A stretch of 64,000 bases of DNA, from assembly GCF_019697375.1 (NCBI RefSeq), contig NZ_JAHCDI010000003.1:186001-250000 (forward strand), in the 5' to 3' direction. This stretch comes from Micromonospora tarapacensis (GTDB lineage Bacteria; Actinomycetota; Actinomycetes; Mycobacteriales; Micromonosporaceae). The position numbers were made by a program, and so were the translations under genes. The notes beneath the pieces were generated by a model. That model saw only the letters and a program-made list of their open reading frames with translations. It was not told the DNA's origin and ran no database searches. Numbering within the stretch: position 1 is the stretch's first letter; each line of letters starts with the position of its first letter. Shown here piece after piece: positions 11,984 through 21,823 of the stretch.

Positions 11984-14959
11984 ATGCGCTTCGGGATCCT
12001 GGGACCCTTGCGGGTCGGCGCCGGGGAGGGCACCCTCACCGCCGGCCGGGACCGGATCGTCCTCGCCGTGCTCCTGCTGCGGTCCGGTCGGATCGTGCCG
12101 GTGGACGAGTTGGTCGACGCGGTCTGGCAGGAACGGCCGCCCGCCACCGCCCGCGCCCAGTTGCAGACCTGCGTCTTCCGCCTGCGGCAGCGCTTCGCGG
12201 CGTTGGGGATCCCGCCGGAGACGATCGTCACCGATCCGGTCGGCTACGGCGTACGGACCTTCGGCGGCGAACTCGACGCCGAGGTGTTCGGCGCCGAGGT
12301 GAACGCGGCGCGCAGCGCCCTCACCGCCGGTCAGCTCGCCGAGGCCCGCCGCCACTTCCGCACCGCGCTGGCGCTCTGGCGGGGACCGGCGCTCGACGGC
12401 ATCGCCAGCCCCGGCGTGCGACGGCGGGCACACACCCTCGACGAACGGCGGTTCGACACGCTTGAGGAGTGCGTCGACATCGAACTGCGGCTCGGCCTGG
12501 CGGCCGACCTGATCGACGAGCTGACCGATGCCGTCGAGCGCCAGCCCCTGCGGGAGCGGCTGCGCGGGCAGCTCATGCTCGCCCTGGCCGGCGTCGGCCG
12601 GCAGGCCCACGCGCTCACCGTCTACCAGGACGGCCGTCGGTTGTACGCCGAGGAACTGGGCATCGAGCCGGGCCCGGCATTGCAGGAACTGCACCAGCGG
12701 GTGCTCGCGGGTGACCTGGCCGTGGCCGGCCCCGGACACCAGCCGATGCCGCCGGTCCGGGCGCTGCCCCGAGTGATCAGCGACTTCACCGGGCGCCAGG
12801 AGACCATCGCGCGGCTGGTCAAGGAGATCGAGGAGGACCAGGCCCGGGTCCAGCTGATCGACGGTATGCCGGGCAGCGGCAAGACCACCCTCGCGGTGCA
12901 CCTCGCGGCCCGGCTGGCCGACCGGTACCCCGACGCGCAGCTCTTCATCGACCTGCACGGGCACAGCGCCCGCTCGCCGCTCACCCCGGCCGCGGCCGTG
13001 GCGGCCCTGCTGCGGCAGCTCGGTGTTCCGACGGAGCGGATCCCGCCGGACCTGGACGACCGACTGGCGATGTGGCGCACCGAGCTGACGGCGCGGCGTG
13101 CGCTGCTGCTGCTCGACAACGCCGGCAGCGCCGACCAGGTGACGCCGCTGCTGCCGACCGGGCCCGGCTGCCTCACCCTGATCACCAGTCGTCGCCGGCT
13201 GGTCGGTCTCGATGAGGGGCGACCCTCCTCGCTCCCGGTACTCGATGCGGGGGAGGCCGTCGAACTCCTCGGCCGGGTGGCCGGTGAGGCGCGGGTAGCT
13301 GCCGAGCCGGTGGCCGCGGCCGAGGTGGTGCGCCGCTGTGGCTACCTGCCCCTGGCGATCCGGCTGGCCGGCGCTCGCCTGGCCCACCGTCCTCGGTGGC
13401 GCATAGCCGACCTGGTCGAACGCCTCCGCGACGCCGGCGACCCACTGGCGGAGCTGGCGGCGGGGCAACGGTCCGTCGGCGACGCCTTCGCCCTGTCGTA
13501 CGCCCAGGTGACGCCAGCGGCGCAGCGAATGTTCCGGCTGCTCGGCCTGCACCCGGGCATCCGGTTCGACAACACCGTCGCCGCCGCGCTCGCCGAACTG
13601 CCACTCGCCGAGGCTCAGGACGTGCTCGACGAGCTGGTCGACGCGCACCTGGTCGAGGAGCCGGAACCGGGCCGGTACCGGCTGCACGACCTGGTCCGTG
13701 AGTACGCCCGCACACTGTTGGACGAGCCGGGAAACTCGGCGGAGTATCGGGCGGCGCTGGAGCGGCTGCTCGACCACCACCTGTACACGGCCGCCGAGAT
13801 CGCGCGGAGAGCCGAGTACCCGAGCAGCCGGCGGGGGTTCGTCCTGCCGGAGCCACCCCGCGCGGATCTGGTGGAGGTGTGCGCGAGGCAGGGGCTCAGC
13901 TGGGCCGACGAGAACCGGATGGCATTGACAGCCCTGTCCCGGATGGCGGAGGAGGAGTTCCCCCGGCACTGCTGGCAGATGGCCTGGGCCTGCTGGCGGC
14001 CGTTCTGGAACGGCGGGCAGATCGACGAGCTGACCGAGATGCACACCGTCGGATTGCGAGCGGCGGAGGCGCTGCGCGACGACTCGGCCGTGGCGCTGAT
14101 GCTGAACTACCTCGCCTCCGCCTGCTACCGGCGGGCCGAGTTCGTGTGGGCCGTCCGACTGTTGGAGCGGGCGGTCGAGGCCAGCCGGGGGGACGTGTGC
14201 GGAGAGCAGCTCGCGAACAACATCTGGAATCTCGGCGCTGCCCACTCAGCCAACGGCGACCACCGCCAGGCCATCGAGTACTTCAACGAGGCTTCCCGGG
14301 TGCTGCGGCGTCTGGACCGCCGGGCCGAGCTGACCAATCTCAACAACACCACGTACGGGCTGCTGTGCTGGGGGCACTACGGGGAGGCACTCCGGAGCAG
14401 CCGGACGCACATGGCGGTGGCGCGGGCGGCGGCCGATCATCGGCAGTTGGCCAACGCGGTGGGGCACACAGGGCTGATCCGCTACCGCATGGGTGACACC
14501 GATCCGGCCCGGCGGCTGCTGCGGGCCGGGCTGGCCCTGCACCGCAAGGTCGGCAACCGGTTCGACGAGGGGGACGTGCTCAACGGGTTGGGAATGATCG
14601 AACGGGAGGCGGGCCGGCCGGCGGCGGCGGCGACGCTGCACCGGGAGGCGTTGATCGCGATGGCGGACGCGGGGGACCGGATCGGGCAGTGCGCCTCGCG
14701 GAACCTGCTGGCCCGTGCCCTGCTCGATCAGGGGGACGTGCAGAGCGCACTGGACCTGTTCCGCCGGGTCCTGCGGGACGCCACCAAGGTCAACCATCGG
14801 CACCAGCAGGCCCAGGCGCTGGACGGCGTCGCCCGCTGTCTGCGGCTGAGCGACCCGGCGGCGGCCCGGTCGCACTGGACGCGGGCGCTGGCCCTGTTCC
14901 GGCAGCTCGACGTGCCCGACCAGGACGAGGTGGCGGCGCTGCTCGCCGCGCTGGACTGA
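11984..14959 (+). CDS. AfsR/SARP-type regulator: DNA-binding, BTAD, NB-ARC and TPR domains
   Basis: A 991-residue STAND-class regulator. Domains in order: OmpR-like winged helix (1-95, MRFGILGPLRVGAGEGTLTA ... FRLRQRFAALG); BTAD helical domain (100-250, LDAEVFGAEVNAARSALTAG ... ELGIEPGPALQELHQRVLAG); NB-ARC ATPase (about 260-560) with Walker A GMPGSGKTTLA near residue 295, Walker B RALLLLDNA and the LPLAIRLAGARLA motif; then about 400 residues of TPR-like helices. Such proteins activate promoters, often of secondary metabolism, using the ATPase/TPR part as a sensor switch. No biosynthetic cluster is adjacent. It sits between two fumarase genes, each with its own context. Confidence 0.93.
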   Translation: MRFGILGPLRVGAGEGTLTAGRDRIVLAVLLLRSGRIVPVDELVDAVWQERPPATARAQLQTCVFRLRQRFAALGIPPETIVTDPVGYGVRTFGGELDAEVFGAEVNAARSALTAGQLAEARRHFRTALALWRGPALDGIASPGVRRRAHTLDERRFDTLEECVDIELRLGLAADLIDELTDAVERQPLRERLRGQLMLALAGVGRQAHALTVYQDGRRLYAEELGIEPGPALQELHQRVLAGDLAVAGPGHQPMPPVRALPRVISDFTGRQETIARLVKEIEEDQARVQLIDGMPGSGKTTLAVHLAARLADRYPDAQLFIDLHGHSARSPLTPAAAVAALLRQLGVPTERIPPDLDDRLAMWRTELTARRALLLLDNAGSADQVTPLLPTGPGCLTLITSRRRLVGLDEGRPSSLPVLDAGEAVELLGRVAGEARVAAEPVAAAEVVRRCGYLPLAIRLAGARLAHRPRWRIADLVERLRDAGDPLAELAAGQRSVGDAFALSYAQVTPAAQRMFRLLGLHPGIRFDNTVAAALAELPLAEAQDVLDELVDAHLVEEPEPGRYRLHDLVREYARTLLDEPGNSAEYRAALERLLDHHLYTAAEIARRAEYPSSRRGFVLPEPPRADLVEVCARQGLSWADENRMALTALSRMAEEEFPRHCWQMAWACWRPFWNGGQIDELTEMHTVGLRAAEALRDDSAVALMLNYLASACYRRAEFVWAVRLLERAVEASRGDVCGEQLANNIWNLGAAHSANGDHRQAIEYFNEASRVLRRLDRRAELTNLNNTTYGLLCWGHYGEALRSSRTHMAVARAAADHRQLANAVGHTGLIRYRMGDTDPARRLLRAGLALHRKVGNRFDEGDVLNGLGMIEREAGRPAAAATLHREALIAMADAGDRIGQCASRNLLARALLDQGDVQSALDLFRRVLRDATKVNHRHQQAQALDGVARCLRLSDPAAARSHWTRALALFRQLDVPDQDEVAALLAALD

Positions 14960-15004
14960 GCCGGCTGTCGCGATCATCTGCACGTCCCCGCCCGGCGCGG
15001 CAGG

Positions 15005-16414
15005 ATGGTAGGCGTGACGACTAGGGAGACGACCGGCTACCGGATCGAACGTGACTCGATGGGCGAGGTCGAGGTGCCCGCCGAGGCGCTGTGGCGGGCA
15101 CAGACACAGCGGGCGGTGCAGAACTTCCCGATCTCGGGCCGGGGGATCGAGCCGGCCCAGATCCGGGCGCTGGCCCAGATCAAGGGTGCGGCGGCCGACG
15201 TCAACGGTGACCTGGGCGTGATCGACCCGAACGTGGCCGCGGCCATCGCCGCCGCCGCCGCGCACGTGGCCGACGGCGGGTACGACGACCAGTTCCCGGT
15301 CGACGTGTTCCAGACCGGCTCCGGCACGTCGTCCAACATGAACACCAACGAGGTGATCGCCACGCTCGCCGGCCGGGAACTGGGCCGGGACGTGCACGCC
15401 AACGACGACGTCAACGCCTCGCAGTCCAGCAACGACGTCTTTCCGTCCTCGATCCACCTTGCCGCCACGGAGGCGGTCGCGCGGGACCTGCTGCCGGCGC
15501 TGGCCCACCTGGCCGGCGCGTTGGAGGCGAAGGCCGGTGAGTTCGAGACCGTGGTCAAGGCCGGGCGCACCCACCTGATGGACGCCACTCCGGTGACCCT
15601 CGGGCAGGAGTTCGGCGGATACGCCGCCCAGGTCCGGTACGGCATCGAGCGGCTGGAGGGGGCGCTGCCTCGACTGGCCGAACTGCCGCTGGGCGGCACG
15701 GCGGTCGGCACCGGGATCAACACCCCGCTCGGCTTCGCCGCACGGGTGATCGAGAAGCTGCGCGACTCGACCGGGCTGCCGCTGACCGAGGCGCGGAACC
15801 ATTTCGAGGCGCAGGGTGCCCGGGACGCGCTGGTGGAGACCTCCGGGCAGCTGCGTACCGTCGCGGTCGGGCTCTACAAGATCGCGAACGACATCCGCTG
15901 GATGGGCTCGGGCCCCCGCGCCGGGCTGCGCGAGCTGCGCATTCCCGACCTCCAACCGGGCTCGTCGATCATGCCCGGCAAGGTCAACCCGGTGGTCTGC
16001 GAGGCCGTCCGGCAGGTCTGCGCGCAGGTCATCGGCAACGACGCGACCGTGGCCTTCGCCGGCTCGCAGGGCGACTTCGAGCTGAACGTGATGCTGCCGG
16101 TGATGGGCCGCAACATCCTGGAGTCGATCCGGCTGATCGCCGCGTCGAGCCGCCTGCTCGCCGACAGATGCGTGGTCGGCCTGGTCGCGGACGCCGAGGT
16201 CTGCCTGTCGTACGCCGAGGGCTCGCCGTCGATCGTCACCCCGCTCAACCGCCACCTCGGGTACGACGAGGCCGCCTCGATCGCCAAGGAGGCGCTGGAG
16301 AGGCAGATCTCCATCAAGGAGGTGGTGCTCTCCCGGGGGCACGTCGACTCCGGCAGGCTCACCGAGGTCCAGTTGGAGGAGGCGCTCGACCTGCTCCGGA
16401 TGACCCATCCCTGA
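15005..16414 (+). CDS. fumC: fumarate hydratase, class II
   Basis: An iron-independent homotetrameric fumarase of the aspartase/fumarase superfamily, 469 residues from ATG 15005 (GTG 15014 also possible). Conserved regions: [16 protein letters not shown], the catalytic-base loop [12 protein letters not shown], and the substrate-contact stretches [20 protein letters not shown] and [14 protein letters not shown]. It acts in the TCA cycle. The AfsR-like gene ends 45 bp before it. The isozyme at 10069 is unrelated in sequence. Confidence 0.95.
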   Translation: MVGVTTRETTGYRIERDSMGEVEVPAEALWRAQTQRAVQNFPISGRGIEPAQIRALAQIKGAAADVNGDLGVIDPNVAAAIAAAAAHVADGGYDDQFPVDVFQTGSGTSSNMNTNEVIATLAGRELGRDVHANDDVNASQSSNDVFPSSIHLAATEAVARDLLPALAHLAGALEAKAGEFETVVKAGRTHLMDATPVTLGQEFGGYAAQVRYGIERLEGALPRLAELPLGGTAVGTGINTPLGFAARVIEKLRDSTGLPLTEARNHFEAQGARDALVETSGQLRTVAVGLYKIANDIRWMGSGPRAGLRELRIPDLQPGSSIMPGKVNPVVCEAVRQVCAQVIGNDATVAFAGSQGDFELNVMLPVMGRNILESIRLIAASSRLLADRCVVGLVADAEVCLSYAEGSPSIVTPLNRHLGYDEAASIAKEALERQISIKEVVLSRGHVDSGRLTEVQLEEALDLLRMTHP

Positions 16415-16424
16415 GCGGGGTCGG

Positions 16425-16658
16425 TCAGCCCGTGGCGGGCCGGCGCCCGGGTACCCAGGCGAGGAAACGGGCGAAGATCGCGGCCGGATCCGGGCCGCAG
16501 TCCGGGTGGAGGCGGTACAGGTCGGCGGTGGCCTCGTGCAGCACCCCGCAGAGGTAGACACTGAGCGCGATCCGGTCATGGGCGCTGTTGAAGGAGATCG
16601 CGGAGTCATGGAGTTGACCGGCGCACGCTGGGCAGCACCGCCGTGCTGACGTGATCAC
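16425..16658 (-). CDS. small protein with CCPAC motif, unknown function
   Basis: A 77-residue frame from GTG 16658 (VITSARRCCPACAGQLHDSA) to TGA 16425. It has a possible zinc knuckle CCPAC near the N terminus, an amphipathic middle (IALSVYLCGVLHEATADLYR) and DPAAIFARFLAWVPG at the end. Composition is balanced, unlike an antisense shadow. Its start codon shares the palindrome GTGATCAC with the start of the divergent PPOX gene, so the two genes overlap head to head by 8 bp. I do not recognise the family. Confidence 0.5.
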   Translation of the reverse strand: MITSARRCCPACAGQLHDSAISFNSAHDRIALSVYLCGVLHEATADLYRLHPDCGPDPAAIFARFLAWVPGRRPATG

Positions 16659-17046
16659 CTTTCCCGGTGGGGAGGTCCTGGAACGGTTGGCGCGGGAGCG
16701 GGTCGTCTGGCTGTGCACGCTGCGGCCTGACGGCTCACCGCACCTGACGCCGGTCTGGTTCCTGTATCTCGGTGGCGCATGGTGGATCGGCACCGGCGAA
16801 CGCAACCGGAAGGTCCGCAACATCGCCGCTGATCCCCGGGTGTCGCTGGCGCTGCCCGACGGTGACGCGCCGGTCGTCGCGGAGGGCGAGGCGAGCATCG
16901 TCCGCCAGCCCTTTCCGTCCGACATGGTCGAGGGGCTTCGCCAACGGTACGACGGTTGGGACGTCACGGTGGACGGTCCGGACGGCCGCTATGTCCTGCT
17001 CCGGGTCGCGGTGACCCGCTGGCTGATGGCCGGCCGCGCGCGCTGA
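16651..17046 (+). CDS. PPOX-fold (pyridoxamine oxidase-like) flavin/F420 protein
   Basis: A 131-residue split-barrel protein, from GTG 16651. Family signature: VLERLARERVVWLCTLRPDG, SPHLTPVWFLYLGGAWWIGT, RKVRNIAADPRVSLALPDGD and a C-terminal YVLLRVAVTRWLMAG. Members bind FMN or F420 and reduce diverse substrates; short actinobacterial versions like this are often F420-dependent, which is inference here. The start overlaps that of the divergent small gene. Confidence 0.85.
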   Translation: MITFPGGEVLERLARERVVWLCTLRPDGSPHLTPVWFLYLGGAWWIGTGERNRKVRNIAADPRVSLALPDGDAPVVAEGEASIVRQPFPSDMVEGLRQRYDGWDVTVDGPDGRYVLLRVAVTRWLMAGRAR

Positions 17047-17160
17047 CCCGCCGGCCCTGCCCGCTGACCCGCCGGTCGCCCACTCCGGTCCGCCCGGCGC
17101 GCATGCCGCCGCCCTGCCGCCCGGCCCTTGCGCCCCTGCCGGCCTTCCGCCCCACTCACT

Positions 17161-17239
17161 GGCTCCTTTGCTCTGCTTCACCCGACGCAACGGTTTCCGT
17201 GGACATCTGTTGCGTGGGTTGAAGCAGAGCAAAGGAGCC
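17161..17239. repeat. 33-bp near-perfect inverted repeat (long hairpin)
   Basis: The arm at 17161-17193 begins GGCTCCTTTGCTCTGCTTCA. The arm at 17207-17239 is its reverse complement with 30 of 33 positions matching; the loop is 13 nt. It lies between the convergent PPOX and CGNR genes and overlaps the last 60 bp of the CGNR reading frame. It could be a bidirectional terminator or a dispersed REP/MITE-like repeat. The length and AT-richer arms are unlike the short GC terminators elsewhere in the window. Confidence 0.75.
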
Positions 17240-17915
17240 GAGGGGCATGGTCCTCCCCCTCGGGACAGCCGAAGTCGCCGAGGATCGTACTGCCGCGGAC
17301 GGGTGAGGGTGCGCGTGGACGATCGGTCAGCGGCCGCAGCGCCCGGGGCGACGGGTCAGGGCGGGCGGCGGCCTTGCGGGCGCGGTAGGCGCTGACCGCG
17401 GCCCGGTTGCCGCAGCCCGCTTCGCAGAACCGGCGGGAGCGGTTCTTCGAGAGGTCGACCAGCACGTTGTCGCAGTCGGGGTGCTCACAGCTGCGCAGCC
17501 GACGCAGCTCGCCGCCGCGCACCACGTCCGCGATCGCCATCGCCGCCTCGACCGCCATCCTGGTCGCGAGGGGGGCGTCCCGGGGTACGGCGTGCAGGTG
17601 GTATGGCTCGGTGTCGTGCGTGATGAGCTGGGGCAGCGCGCGGTGTTCGCGGAGCAGCCCGTTGACGATCGACACGATCTCGTCGACCTCGGCGTACCAG
17701 AGCCGGCGTAGCCGGGGACGCAGCGCACGTACCGCCCGCAGCTCGGCCTCGCTGTGCTCGTGCCGCCCGCTGTAGGCGTGGGTGACGTAGAAGGCGTCCA
17801 GGGCGGCGATGTCGGGCAGCCCTTCGCCGTCCGGGCTGTCGGTGTTGACCAGCGCGGCGGCGGCGATCAGCGAACATTCAGTGTCATGGGCGAACAGCAA
17901 CTTGACTCCTGTCAT
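17178..17915 (-). CDS. CGNR zinc-finger regulator (ABATE domain)
   Basis: A 245-residue frame. The N terminus (residues 1-130, LLFAHDTECSLIAAAALVNT ... ) is the ABATE/DUF1470 ligand-binding part, followed by a CGNR zinc finger with CEHPDCDNVLVDLSKNRSRR, FCEAGCGNRAAVSAYRARK. The 60 residues beyond the finger are unusual for the family and the stop falls inside the long hairpin at 17161-17239, so the true C terminus may be shorter, perhaps altered by a base error. It is divergent from the EamA exporter gene (71 bp apart), a recurrent pairing that suggests it controls that exporter. Confidence 0.85.
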   Translation of the reverse strand: MTGVKLLFAHDTECSLIAAAALVNTDSPDGEGLPDIAALDAFYVTHAYSGRHEHSEAELRAVRALRPRLRRLWYAEVDEIVSIVNGLLREHRALPQLITHDTEPYHLHAVPRDAPLATRMAVEAAMAIADVVRGGELRRLRSCEHPDCDNVLVDLSKNRSRRFCEAGCGNRAAVSAYRARKAAARPDPSPRALRPLTDRPRAPSPVRGSTILGDFGCPEGEDHAPRLLCSASTHATDVHGNRCVG

Positions 17916-17986
17916 GACCCCGGTCTAACGTCATCGGCGTAACCCTAGTTTGCCCATGGCGGGCGAGTCGCGCCAAGGAGAGCCTG

Positions 17987-18946
17987 ATGCGTCAACCGTC
18001 CGCCGCCGGTGTCGGCCTCGCCCTCGCCCTGCTCTCCGCGGTCACCTTCGCCACCTCGGGCACCTTCGCCCGCTCGCTGATCGACGACGGCTGGTCGGCT
18101 GAGGCGGTGGTCATCGCCCGGGTCGGTGTCGCCGCCCTGGTGCTGACGACGCCCGCGGTGCTGGTGTTGCGGGGGCGGTGGTCGGTGCTGCGCCGCAACC
18201 TCGCCTCGATCGGCGTGTTCGGGCTGCTCGGGGTCGCGCTCGCCCAGGCATGCTTCTTCAACGCCGTGCGTTACCTGCCGGTCGGTGTCGCGCTGCTGCT
18301 GGAATATCTCGGCATCATCCTCGTCGTCGGATGGATGTGGCTGGCGCAGGGACAGCGCCCCCGGCGGCTGACCGTGGCCGGCTCCGTGGCGGCCCTCGCC
18401 GGCCTGGTCTTCGTGCTCGATCTGACCGGTGCCGGGCGGCTCGACCCGGTCGGCGTGCTCTGGGGACTGGGAGCGGCGGTCGGACTGGCCGGCTACTTCG
18501 TGCTCGCCGGCCGCGCCGACGCAGCCCTTCCATCGGTCGTCATGGCCAGCGGCGGGATGGCCGCCGGCGCTGGAGTGTTGCTGCTGCTCGGCCTGGTCGG
18601 AGGGCTGCCACTGCGGGCAACCTTCGACACCGTGCAGTTCGCCGGGCAGCAGACGAGCTGGCTCGTACCGATCGCCGGGCTCGCGCTGGTCGCCGCGGTT
18701 GTCGCGTACCTCGCGGGGATCGCCGCGGTCCGCGTCCTCGGTTCCCGGCTGGCGTCCTTCGTCGGGCTGAGCGAGGTGCTGTTCGCGGTGCTGATCGCCT
18801 GGTTGCTCCTCGGTGAGCTGCCGACGGTCGGGCAACTGCTCGGCGGGGCACTGATCGTCGCGGGGGTGGCGCTGGTGCGCCTCGACGAGTTGCGGGCGCC
18901 CATCGAGTCGGCGCAACCGAAGGCGCCGGAGCCGACGTTCGCGTGA
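17987..18946 (+). CDS. EamA/DMT-family transporter
   Basis: A 319-residue membrane protein with ten predicted helices in two EamA repeats: LALALLSAVTFATSGTFARS ... GVALLLEYLGIILVVGWMWL for the first half and GVLWGLGAAVGLAGYFVLAG ... VLFAVLIAWLLLGELPTVGQ for the second. The conserved ASFVGLSEVLFAVLIAWLLL segment is typical of metabolite exporters of the RhtA/YdcZ type. An AAGGAG site precedes the ATG. It is divergent from the CGNR regulator. The substrate may be an amino acid or drug. Confidence 0.88.
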   Translation: MRQPSAAGVGLALALLSAVTFATSGTFARSLIDDGWSAEAVVIARVGVAALVLTTPAVLVLRGRWSVLRRNLASIGVFGLLGVALAQACFFNAVRYLPVGVALLLEYLGIILVVGWMWLAQGQRPRRLTVAGSVAALAGLVFVLDLTGAGRLDPVGVLWGLGAAVGLAGYFVLAGRADAALPSVVMASGGMAAGAGVLLLLGLVGGLPLRATFDTVQFAGQQTSWLVPIAGLALVAAVVAYLAGIAAVRVLGSRLASFVGLSEVLFAVLIAWLLLGELPTVGQLLGGALIVAGVALVRLDELRAPIESAQPKAPEPTFA

Positions 18947-19139
18947 CACGCTGGCGGGGAGACCCACTGCCGACCGGGGTCGTGCCGGACGCGACAGTGT
19001 CGACCCTGGCGGACCTGCCCGCCGTCGTGGCCGGCCTTTCCGGCGAAGAGGATCTTCCAGCGCAGATCCGACGCCGGTCTGGCGAAACCTCGGCTGTTGA
19101 TGTCTGATGACGCCACGTACCTCAACGAGAGGATTCGAT

Positions 19140-20840
19140 GTGGTGAGCAAGCGCTTCACCGTCGGTGCCGTCGCGACCGCGGCGGTACTGGCACTCACGG
19201 TGACGGGCCTGGCCGTGCCGGCCAGCGCCGACCCGACGGCCCAGCGGACCTTCACCGTGGTCGCCGAGGACGGCGTCTCCGCCGACGCGGCCATCGCCGC
19301 GATTCGCTCGGCCGGTGGGACTGTGGTGTCCCGGGCCGACGAGGTCGGCGTTTACCAGGTGAGCAGCGACCGGGCTGACTTCGCGACGAAGGCGACCTCC
19401 GCCCCGGCGCTGATCGGCGCCGCCGAGCAGCAGGCGATCGGGCGCAAGCCCCGGTTGGACCGGGTCGAGCAGGAGCACCTGCTGGCCGCGGCCACCGCCA
19501 AGGGTGCCGCCCGGAAGCCGGGTAAGAAGCCGGCCAAGATGGACCCGCTGGACGACAAGCTCTGGGGCCTGGAGATGATCCGGGCCGACAAAGCGCGCAA
19601 GGTCGAGCCCGGCGACCGCCGGGTGACCGTCGGCGTGCTCGACACGGGTGTCGACGCCAGCCACCCCGACATCGCCCCGAACTTCAACTGGGCGCTGTCG
19701 CGCAACTTCGCCCCCGACATCGTCGACATCGACGGGGAGTGTGAGGTGGCGAGCTGCCTCGACCCGGTCGGCACCGATGACGGCGGGCACGGCACCCACG
19801 TCGCCGGCACCGTCGGCGCCGCCGCCAACGGCTACGGCCTCTCCGGCGTCGCACCCAAGGTGTCGCTGGTCGAGCTCAAGGGCGGCCAGGACTCCGGCTA
19901 CTTCTTCCTCAACCCGGTGGTCAACGCCCTGCTGCACGCGGGCCGGTCGGGCCTGGACGTGGTCAACATGTCGTTCTACGTCGACCCGTGGCTCTACAAC
20001 TGCACGGCGAACCCGGCCGACTCGCCGGAGGCGCAGGCGGCACAGCGGGCCACCATCCGGGCCATGAAGCGCGCGCTGACCTTCGCCCACAACCGGGGCG
20101 TCACCCTCGTCGGTGCGCTGGGCAACAGCCACGAGGACCTGGGTGACCCGCGGACCGACTACTCCAGCCCCAACTACGGGGACGTCCCGCCGTACCCGCG
20201 CGAGATCGACAACGACAGCTGCTGGGATCTGCCCACCGAAGGCGCGCACGTCATCAGCGTCTCTTCCGTCGGCCCGTCCGGTAAGAAGTCCGACTTCTCC
20301 AACTACGGCACCGAGCAGACCGCCGTCGCCGCGCCGGGCGGCTGGTACCGCGACGGCTTCGGCACCGACACGTTCCGCACCGACGCCAACATGATCCTCT
20401 CCACGTACCCGAAGAAGGCCCTCCAGGAGGAGGGCGTGGTCGACGAGGACGGCAACATCGTGCCGGGCGCCGAGACGTTCGTGTTCAAGGAGTGCAAGGC
20501 CAACGGCGAGTGCGGGTACTTCACGTACCTGCAGGGCACCTCGATGGCGGCGCCCCACGCGTCCGGCGTGGCGGCACTCATCGTGAGCCGGTACGGCAAG
20601 CAGCGGGGCCGGGCCGGCTTCGGCCTGGCACCGAACCTGGTCGAGCAGCACCTCTACCGGACGGCCGCCGAGCACGCCTGCCCGGAGCCGCGGTTGCAGA
20701 GCTACGTCCAGGAAGGGCGGCCCGCCGAGTTCGACGCCTACTGCGCCGGCTCGGTCAACTTCAACGGCTTCTACGGTTACGGCATCGTCGACGCCTACGC
20801 GGCGGTGACCGCCCCGCTCAAGCCGAAGGCCCGTCCGTGA
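19140..20840 (+). CDS. secreted subtilisin-like serine protease (S8)
   Basis: From GTG 19140, with a GAGAGGA site 7 nt upstream. A Sec signal peptide is visible (KRFTVGAVATAAVLALTVTG, cleavage near AVPASA/D). An inhibitor-I9-like propeptide region follows (FTVVAEDGVSADAAIAAIRS) and then the peptidase S8 domain. The catalytic triad is D168 (GVLDTGVDASHPDI), H217 (GGHGTHVAGTVG) and S468 (GTSMAAPHASGVAALI); the oxyanion Asn is probably in GALGNSHEDLG. The mature enzyme is about 430 residues, exported and probably degradative. No partner genes are adjacent. Confidence 0.95.
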   Translation: MVSKRFTVGAVATAAVLALTVTGLAVPASADPTAQRTFTVVAEDGVSADAAIAAIRSAGGTVVSRADEVGVYQVSSDRADFATKATSAPALIGAAEQQAIGRKPRLDRVEQEHLLAAATAKGAARKPGKKPAKMDPLDDKLWGLEMIRADKARKVEPGDRRVTVGVLDTGVDASHPDIAPNFNWALSRNFAPDIVDIDGECEVASCLDPVGTDDGGHGTHVAGTVGAAANGYGLSGVAPKVSLVELKGGQDSGYFFLNPVVNALLHAGRSGLDVVNMSFYVDPWLYNCTANPADSPEAQAAQRATIRAMKRALTFAHNRGVTLVGALGNSHEDLGDPRTDYSSPNYGDVPPYPREIDNDSCWDLPTEGAHVISVSSVGPSGKKSDFSNYGTEQTAVAAPGGWYRDGFGTDTFRTDANMILSTYPKKALQEEGVVDEDGNIVPGAETFVFKECKANGECGYFTYLQGTSMAAPHASGVAALIVSRYGKQRGRAGFGLAPNLVEQHLYRTAAEHACPEPRLQSYVQEGRPAEFDAYCAGSVNFNGFYGYGIVDAYAAVTAPLKPKARP

Positions 20841-20920
20841 CGGCACGCACCACTCGCCCGTGACGGTCGGTGGGGCGGCTGGTCGGGATCTTTCCGGCCG
20901 GCCGCCCCGCCGTTTGCCCG

Positions 20921-21783
20921 TCATCGGTGCCGGCCCCGGTCGACCAGGGCGGCCCGGACCTCCCGCAGGACCGACGGGAAGTCCTGGTGTGCCCGACGGA
21001 GGGTCACGTGGAGCACCAGCCAACCCGCCCTGACGAGCGGGTAGAGCCGCTGCCCGTCGAACTGCACCGCCACTCGGTGCTCCGGCCAGGCGAGACCGGT
21101 GTGCAGGATCGCGCCCCCCGGCACCTGCACCGGGTGCTGGGTGGCCGGGCGCGGCAGCCCGGCCAGGACCAGCCGTGCGCGTAGGTGCGACTCGGCGGGC
21201 GAGAGGGCGGCCGGATCGGCCAGCTCGAAGACCCGGCGGGCCCGGCGTGCCCCGGGGCGGTCGTCGTTGGCGGTGGCGACGTCGGCGAGTGCGGCGGTCG
21301 TCGTCAGACCTCGCCCGAGCAGCGCGTCGACGATGCCTACCGCGCGGACCGGCTCCAGCCACACGGCGCTGTCCCAGGCGGCCTGGGCCGCGTCGGTGTG
21401 CGCAGGGGTGCCCTTGATGGGGAGCCGGGCCAGGGACTCCCGGGCCAGGGTGTGCACCTGTAGGCCCCGTTGGCTGCGCAGCCCGGCCGGGGCCGGCACC
21501 AGGACGTGGACGGCTTCGGTGACGCCGGCGGCGTGCTCGACGCCGTGCAGGAACGCCGCGGACGGGCCGGCGACGGCCGCCCCTCCGGCAACTGGAGAGC
21601 CACCGCGCGGCAGGCCAGGGCATGGTCCCGGTCGAGTCGGGCGTCGGCGTAGATGTCGTGCCGCAGCCGCACCCAGGCGGAGCTGCGGAGCTGGTAGGTG
21701 GTGAGCAGGCCCCGGCGGACGGCGTCCGAGCCGCGGAAGACCTGCCAGGCCAGGGCCTCCGGTCGGTGTGCTTGAGCTGGCAT
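20921..21783 (-). CDS. AbiEi-like/DUF559-type orphan protein, frame broken near 21590
   Basis: From ATG 21783 ([20 protein letters not shown]) the N terminus is a winged-helix of the AbiEi type ([20 protein letters not shown]). After AVALQLPEG the frame breaks between about 21575 and 21600 and continues as [20 protein letters not shown]. The C-terminal part ends with a DUF559-like nuclease fold ([20 protein letters not shown] ... [10 protein letters not shown]). The span is one base short of whole codons. Such proteins are common orphans in actinobacterial chromosomes; no partner toxin gene is next to it and its role is unknown. Confidence 0.65.
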
Positions 21784-21823
21784 GACAGCAGACTGCGTGC
21801 CCGGCGACCCCCGCCGCGACCCC

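Noticed and set aside
14246..16609. Very long minus-strand open frames opposite the AfsR-like and fumarase genes (also opposite hppD, cysS and the tape measure).
   Set aside because: They are antisense shadows of high-GC coding DNA with Arg/Pro/Gly/His-rich composition and no family resemblance.
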